Below the pieces are notes generated by a model. The model was not told where the DNA came from, made no database searches, and was given only the letters and a program-made list of their open reading frames with translations. From positions 1-7,294 of the forward strand of contig JASEHA010000109.1 in assembly GCA_030018795.1 (NCBI GenBank): 7,294 nt of DNA, written 5' to 3'. Source of the DNA: a bacterium (GTDB lineage Bacteria > UBA9089 > CG2-30-40-21). Shown one piece after another: positions 6,073 to 7,294 of this stretch. The position numbers and the translations under genes were made by a program. Position 1 is the first letter of the stretch, and every line of letters starts with the position of its first letter.

Positions 6073-6798
6073 ATGAGTATTATTTATCAGCCAGCAGGAA
6101 AGGCAAGAGAGTATGCAGAGTATGCAGTAAACTTGTATACAGGGTGCACACATGGGTGTACTTATTGTTATGTTCCATCAGTGCTATTTAAGGGGAAGGA
6201 TTTCTGGGAGAAGTCAGTTCCAAGGAAAGATATTTTGAAGTTACTGAGAGCAGATTGCGAGAAGATGCAAGACAAGATTGTTACAGATAACATTTTATTA
6301 AGCTTTACTTGTGATGTTTATCAGAGAAGCCATTTCGAAGACGATGTGTCTATTACAAGAGAGGCATTAGAAGTGTTGAACAAATATAAGCTTCCTTTTA
6401 CTGTTTTGACGAAGGGGGGGACATTGGCAGTAAAGGATTTTGATATGTATTCTTATAGGGATTGTTTTGCAACGACGTTAACATTTGTGGACGATGCCAA
6501 AACAAAAGCATGTGAGCCAAAAGCAGCTTTATTTGAGGACAGGTTTATGGCGATAAAAGAGGCGAAGTCAAGAGGCATAAAAACATGGGTAAGTCTTGAG
6601 CCTGTTATTGAGCCCGCAGAGGCATATAGTATTATTAGTCTAACTCATGAGTATGTTGATTTTTATAAAGTAGGAAAAATCAATTATGTTAGGTCATCTA
6701 TTGATTGGCGAGCGTTTGGGATGAAAGTTGTTGATATGCTGGAAGTTCTAGGAAAAGATTATTATATTAAGCAAGATTTGCGAAAGTATATGCAATAA
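6073..6798 (+). CDS. Radical SAM protein, SplB/COG1533-like phage type
   Basis: A 241-aa protein with the radical SAM CxxxCxxC motif at C25-C29-C32 (YTGCTHGCTYCYVP), which binds the 4Fe-4S cluster that cleaves SAM to a 5'-deoxyadenosyl radical. The other family marks follow in order: LLSFTCDVYQ (about 75-84), a helix ITREALEVLNKYKLPFTVLTKGG (about 93-116), FATTLTFVDD, CEPKAALFEDRFMAIKEAKSRGI with the conserved EP, TWVSLEPVIEP (about 176-186) and VDFYKVGKINY. This pattern matches spore-photoproduct-lyase-like proteins that are frequent in phages. The protein is shorter than true SplB and lacks evidence for photoproduct specificity, so the substrate is unknown. A nucleic acid base modification or repair step is a reasonable inference from the methyltransferase-fold and ParB-like neighbours. 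The start has AGGAGG at 6062-6067. The gene has its own promoter, P2. Confidence 0.93.
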   Translation: MSIIYQPAGKAREYAEYAVNLYTGCTHGCTYCYVPSVLFKGKDFWEKSVPRKDILKLLRADCEKMQDKIVTDNILLSFTCDVYQRSHFEDDVSITREALEVLNKYKLPFTVLTKGGTLAVKDFDMYSYRDCFATTLTFVDDAKTKACEPKAALFEDRFMAIKEAKSRGIKTWVSLEPVIEPAEAYSIISLTHEYVDFYKVGKINYVRSSIDWRAFGMKVVDMLEVLGKDYYIKQDLRKYMQ

Positions 6799-6810
6799 GA
6801 AGGAGGTAGA

Positions 6811-7080
6811 ATGGAAATTAAATTAGGTATGAAGGGCAGAGACAAAGTTACTGGTTTCGAAGGGATAATCACAGGCGTAGCTGATTATCTATATGGATGC
6901 AAGCAGATTGTATTAACCCCGGTGGCGAATGATGGGAAGATGAGCGATAACCACTGGTTCGACATAGGCAGGATAGAAGTGATAGGGCAGGGTATCGCAC
7001 CAGAGGCGGTAATGGCAGATAAGCCTGGCGGACCCAATCGAGACGAACCGAATGATAAGGTAAATGGGATGCGAATGTAA
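6811..7080 (+). CDS. Conserved small phage protein of unknown function (89 aa)
   Basis: A small soluble protein with an excellent ribosome site (AGGAGG, 6801-6806), 12 bases after the radical SAM gene and so probably on the P2 transcript. Residues 5-57 form a beta-rich core: LGMKGRDKVTGFEGIITG, then DYLYGCKQIVLTPV, then MSDNHWFDIGRIEVIG. The order 'V..DKVTGFEGI..G', 'YLYGC.Q..L.P' and 'WFD..R.EV' is one I recognise from many phage hypothetical proteins, and it resembles a small SH3-like barrel. The C-terminal 30 residues are polar and Gly/Pro-rich (DKPGGPNRDEPNDK) and probably disordered. There is no catalytic motif and its function is not known. Confidence 0.8.
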   Translation: MEIKLGMKGRDKVTGFEGIITGVADYLYGCKQIVLTPVANDGKMSDNHWFDIGRIEVIGQGIAPEAVMADKPGGPNRDEPNDKVNGMRM

Positions 7081-7087
7081 TGTAGGT

Positions 7088-7126
7088 ATGGCACACTTCA
7101 TCGGGGGTTGGCACAGATACCGTGCC
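7088..7126 (+). CDS. Possible start of the next phage gene, cut by the CRISPR array
   Basis: An ATG 7 bases after the previous stop opens a frame MAHFIGGWHRYRA that reaches the first right-hand repeat at 7127. The frame continues without a stop through all three repeats and spacers to the window end, but the repeats contain no forward stop codons, so this part means little. The position fits the tight gene packing of the block. There is no convincing ribosome site (only AGG immediately before the ATG). The same bases 7094-7126 also have exactly the length of a spacer. Low confidence. Confidence 0.2.
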
Positions 7127-7294
7127 GTCTTCCCCGCGCGAGTGGGGGTGTTTCTAATCACGAAGGGATTGTGTTCCCTGATGGTTGGTCTTCCCCGCGC
7201 GAGTGGGGGTGTTTCTGATCAAATGGATGCGGAAGTGGGGACAATAAGAGTCTTCCCCGCGCGAGTGGGGGTGTTTCCAAGTAAAGATTGGGAA
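7127..7294 (+). CRISPR. CRISPR array, type I-E-like: three identical repeats, continuing past the window
   Basis: Identical 28-nt repeats lie at 7127-7154, 7188-7215 and 7250-7277, separated by spacers of 33 nt (7155-7187) and 34 nt (7216-7249), with a partial spacer at 7278-7294. The repeat folds into a six-pair stem (CCCCGC with GTGGGG, one G-T pair) and a GCGA tetraloop, leaving GGTGTTTC as the 8-nt crRNA handle, so the crRNA strand should be +. Bases 7094-7126 could be a further 33-nt spacer before the first repeat. No A+T-rich leader lies upstream: only 46 bases separate the array from the 89-aa gene. No cas gene is present. The spacers do not obviously match the rest of the window. Type is inferred from repeat length and structure. 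Confidence 0.95.

Noticed and set aside
6853..6880. Similarity of the first full right-hand spacer to phage sequence near 6858 (CGAAGGGAT and AATCAC both present)
   Set aside because: The two short words occur in the opposite order in the spacer and in the phage, so there is no contiguous protospacer match; most likely chance.
7060..7082. Resemblance of the second full spacer (AAATGGATGCGGAAGTG) to the end of the 89-aa gene (AAATGGGATGCGAATGT)
   Set aside because: It needs an indel and several mismatches over a short stretch. It is not adequate as a protospacer.
54..7126. Direct or inverted terminal repeats marking a transposon or prophage attachment site just inside the CRISPR repeats
   Set aside because: Comparing 54-100 with 7080-7126 on both strands gave only 4-5 base matches. 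No integrase or transposase gene is present.
7088..7294. A protein encoded across the right-hand repeats and spacers
   Set aside because: The repeat has no forward stop codon, so arrays easily give long open frames. Repeats fall in different frames (61- then 62-bp periods), which is not how a repeat protein behaves.

Overview
The window is one phage-type gene block, all on the + strand, bounded at both ends by CRISPR repeats. The host is probably a Bacillota (Firmicutes) bacterium. This is inferred from strong AGGAGG-type ribosome binding sites, two textbook sigma-A promoters with extended -10 elements (TTGACA-17-TGnTATAWA) and phage protein families common in clostridial-type phages. Genus or species cannot be named from the sequence. 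No cas genes, integrase, tRNA or rRNA were seen.

Layout: positions 1-53 hold a partial spacer and one 28-nt CRISPR repeat. Positions 54-163 look like the 3' end of an unidentified phage gene, with promoter P1 overlapping its stop codon. Then come the packaging and head genes: terminase small subunit (208-672), terminase large subunit (674-2161), portal (2177-3613) and a Mu gpF-like minor head protein (3603-4616). A second group follows: a 70-aa unknown protein (4632-4844), a ParB/sulfiredoxin-fold protein (4848-5399), a small methyltransferase-fold protein (5380-6003), promoter P2, a SplB-like radical SAM protein (6073-6798) and an 89-aa conserved phage protein (6811-7080). A possible next-gene start at 7088 runs into three identical CRISPR repeats (7127-7294) that continue past the window.

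How it works together: TerS and TerL cut and pump concatemeric phage DNA through the portal into the prohead, and the gpF-like protein belongs to the portal/head-assembly step. The ParB, methyltransferase-fold and radical SAM proteins form an accessory cassette of unknown role, probably acting on nucleic acid. The radical SAM gene has its own promoter.

The main puzzle is that 7,073 bp of phage DNA sits where one ~33-nt spacer should be between identical type I-E-like repeats. The array has no leader beside it and the phage module is incomplete (no capsid, tail or integrase). The simplest explanation may be an assembly join through two spacers whose sequences equal protospacers in this phage. 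The alternatives are a phage-borne array or a genuine insertion into a host array. If the join is artificial, it still suggests which phage this CRISPR system targets.
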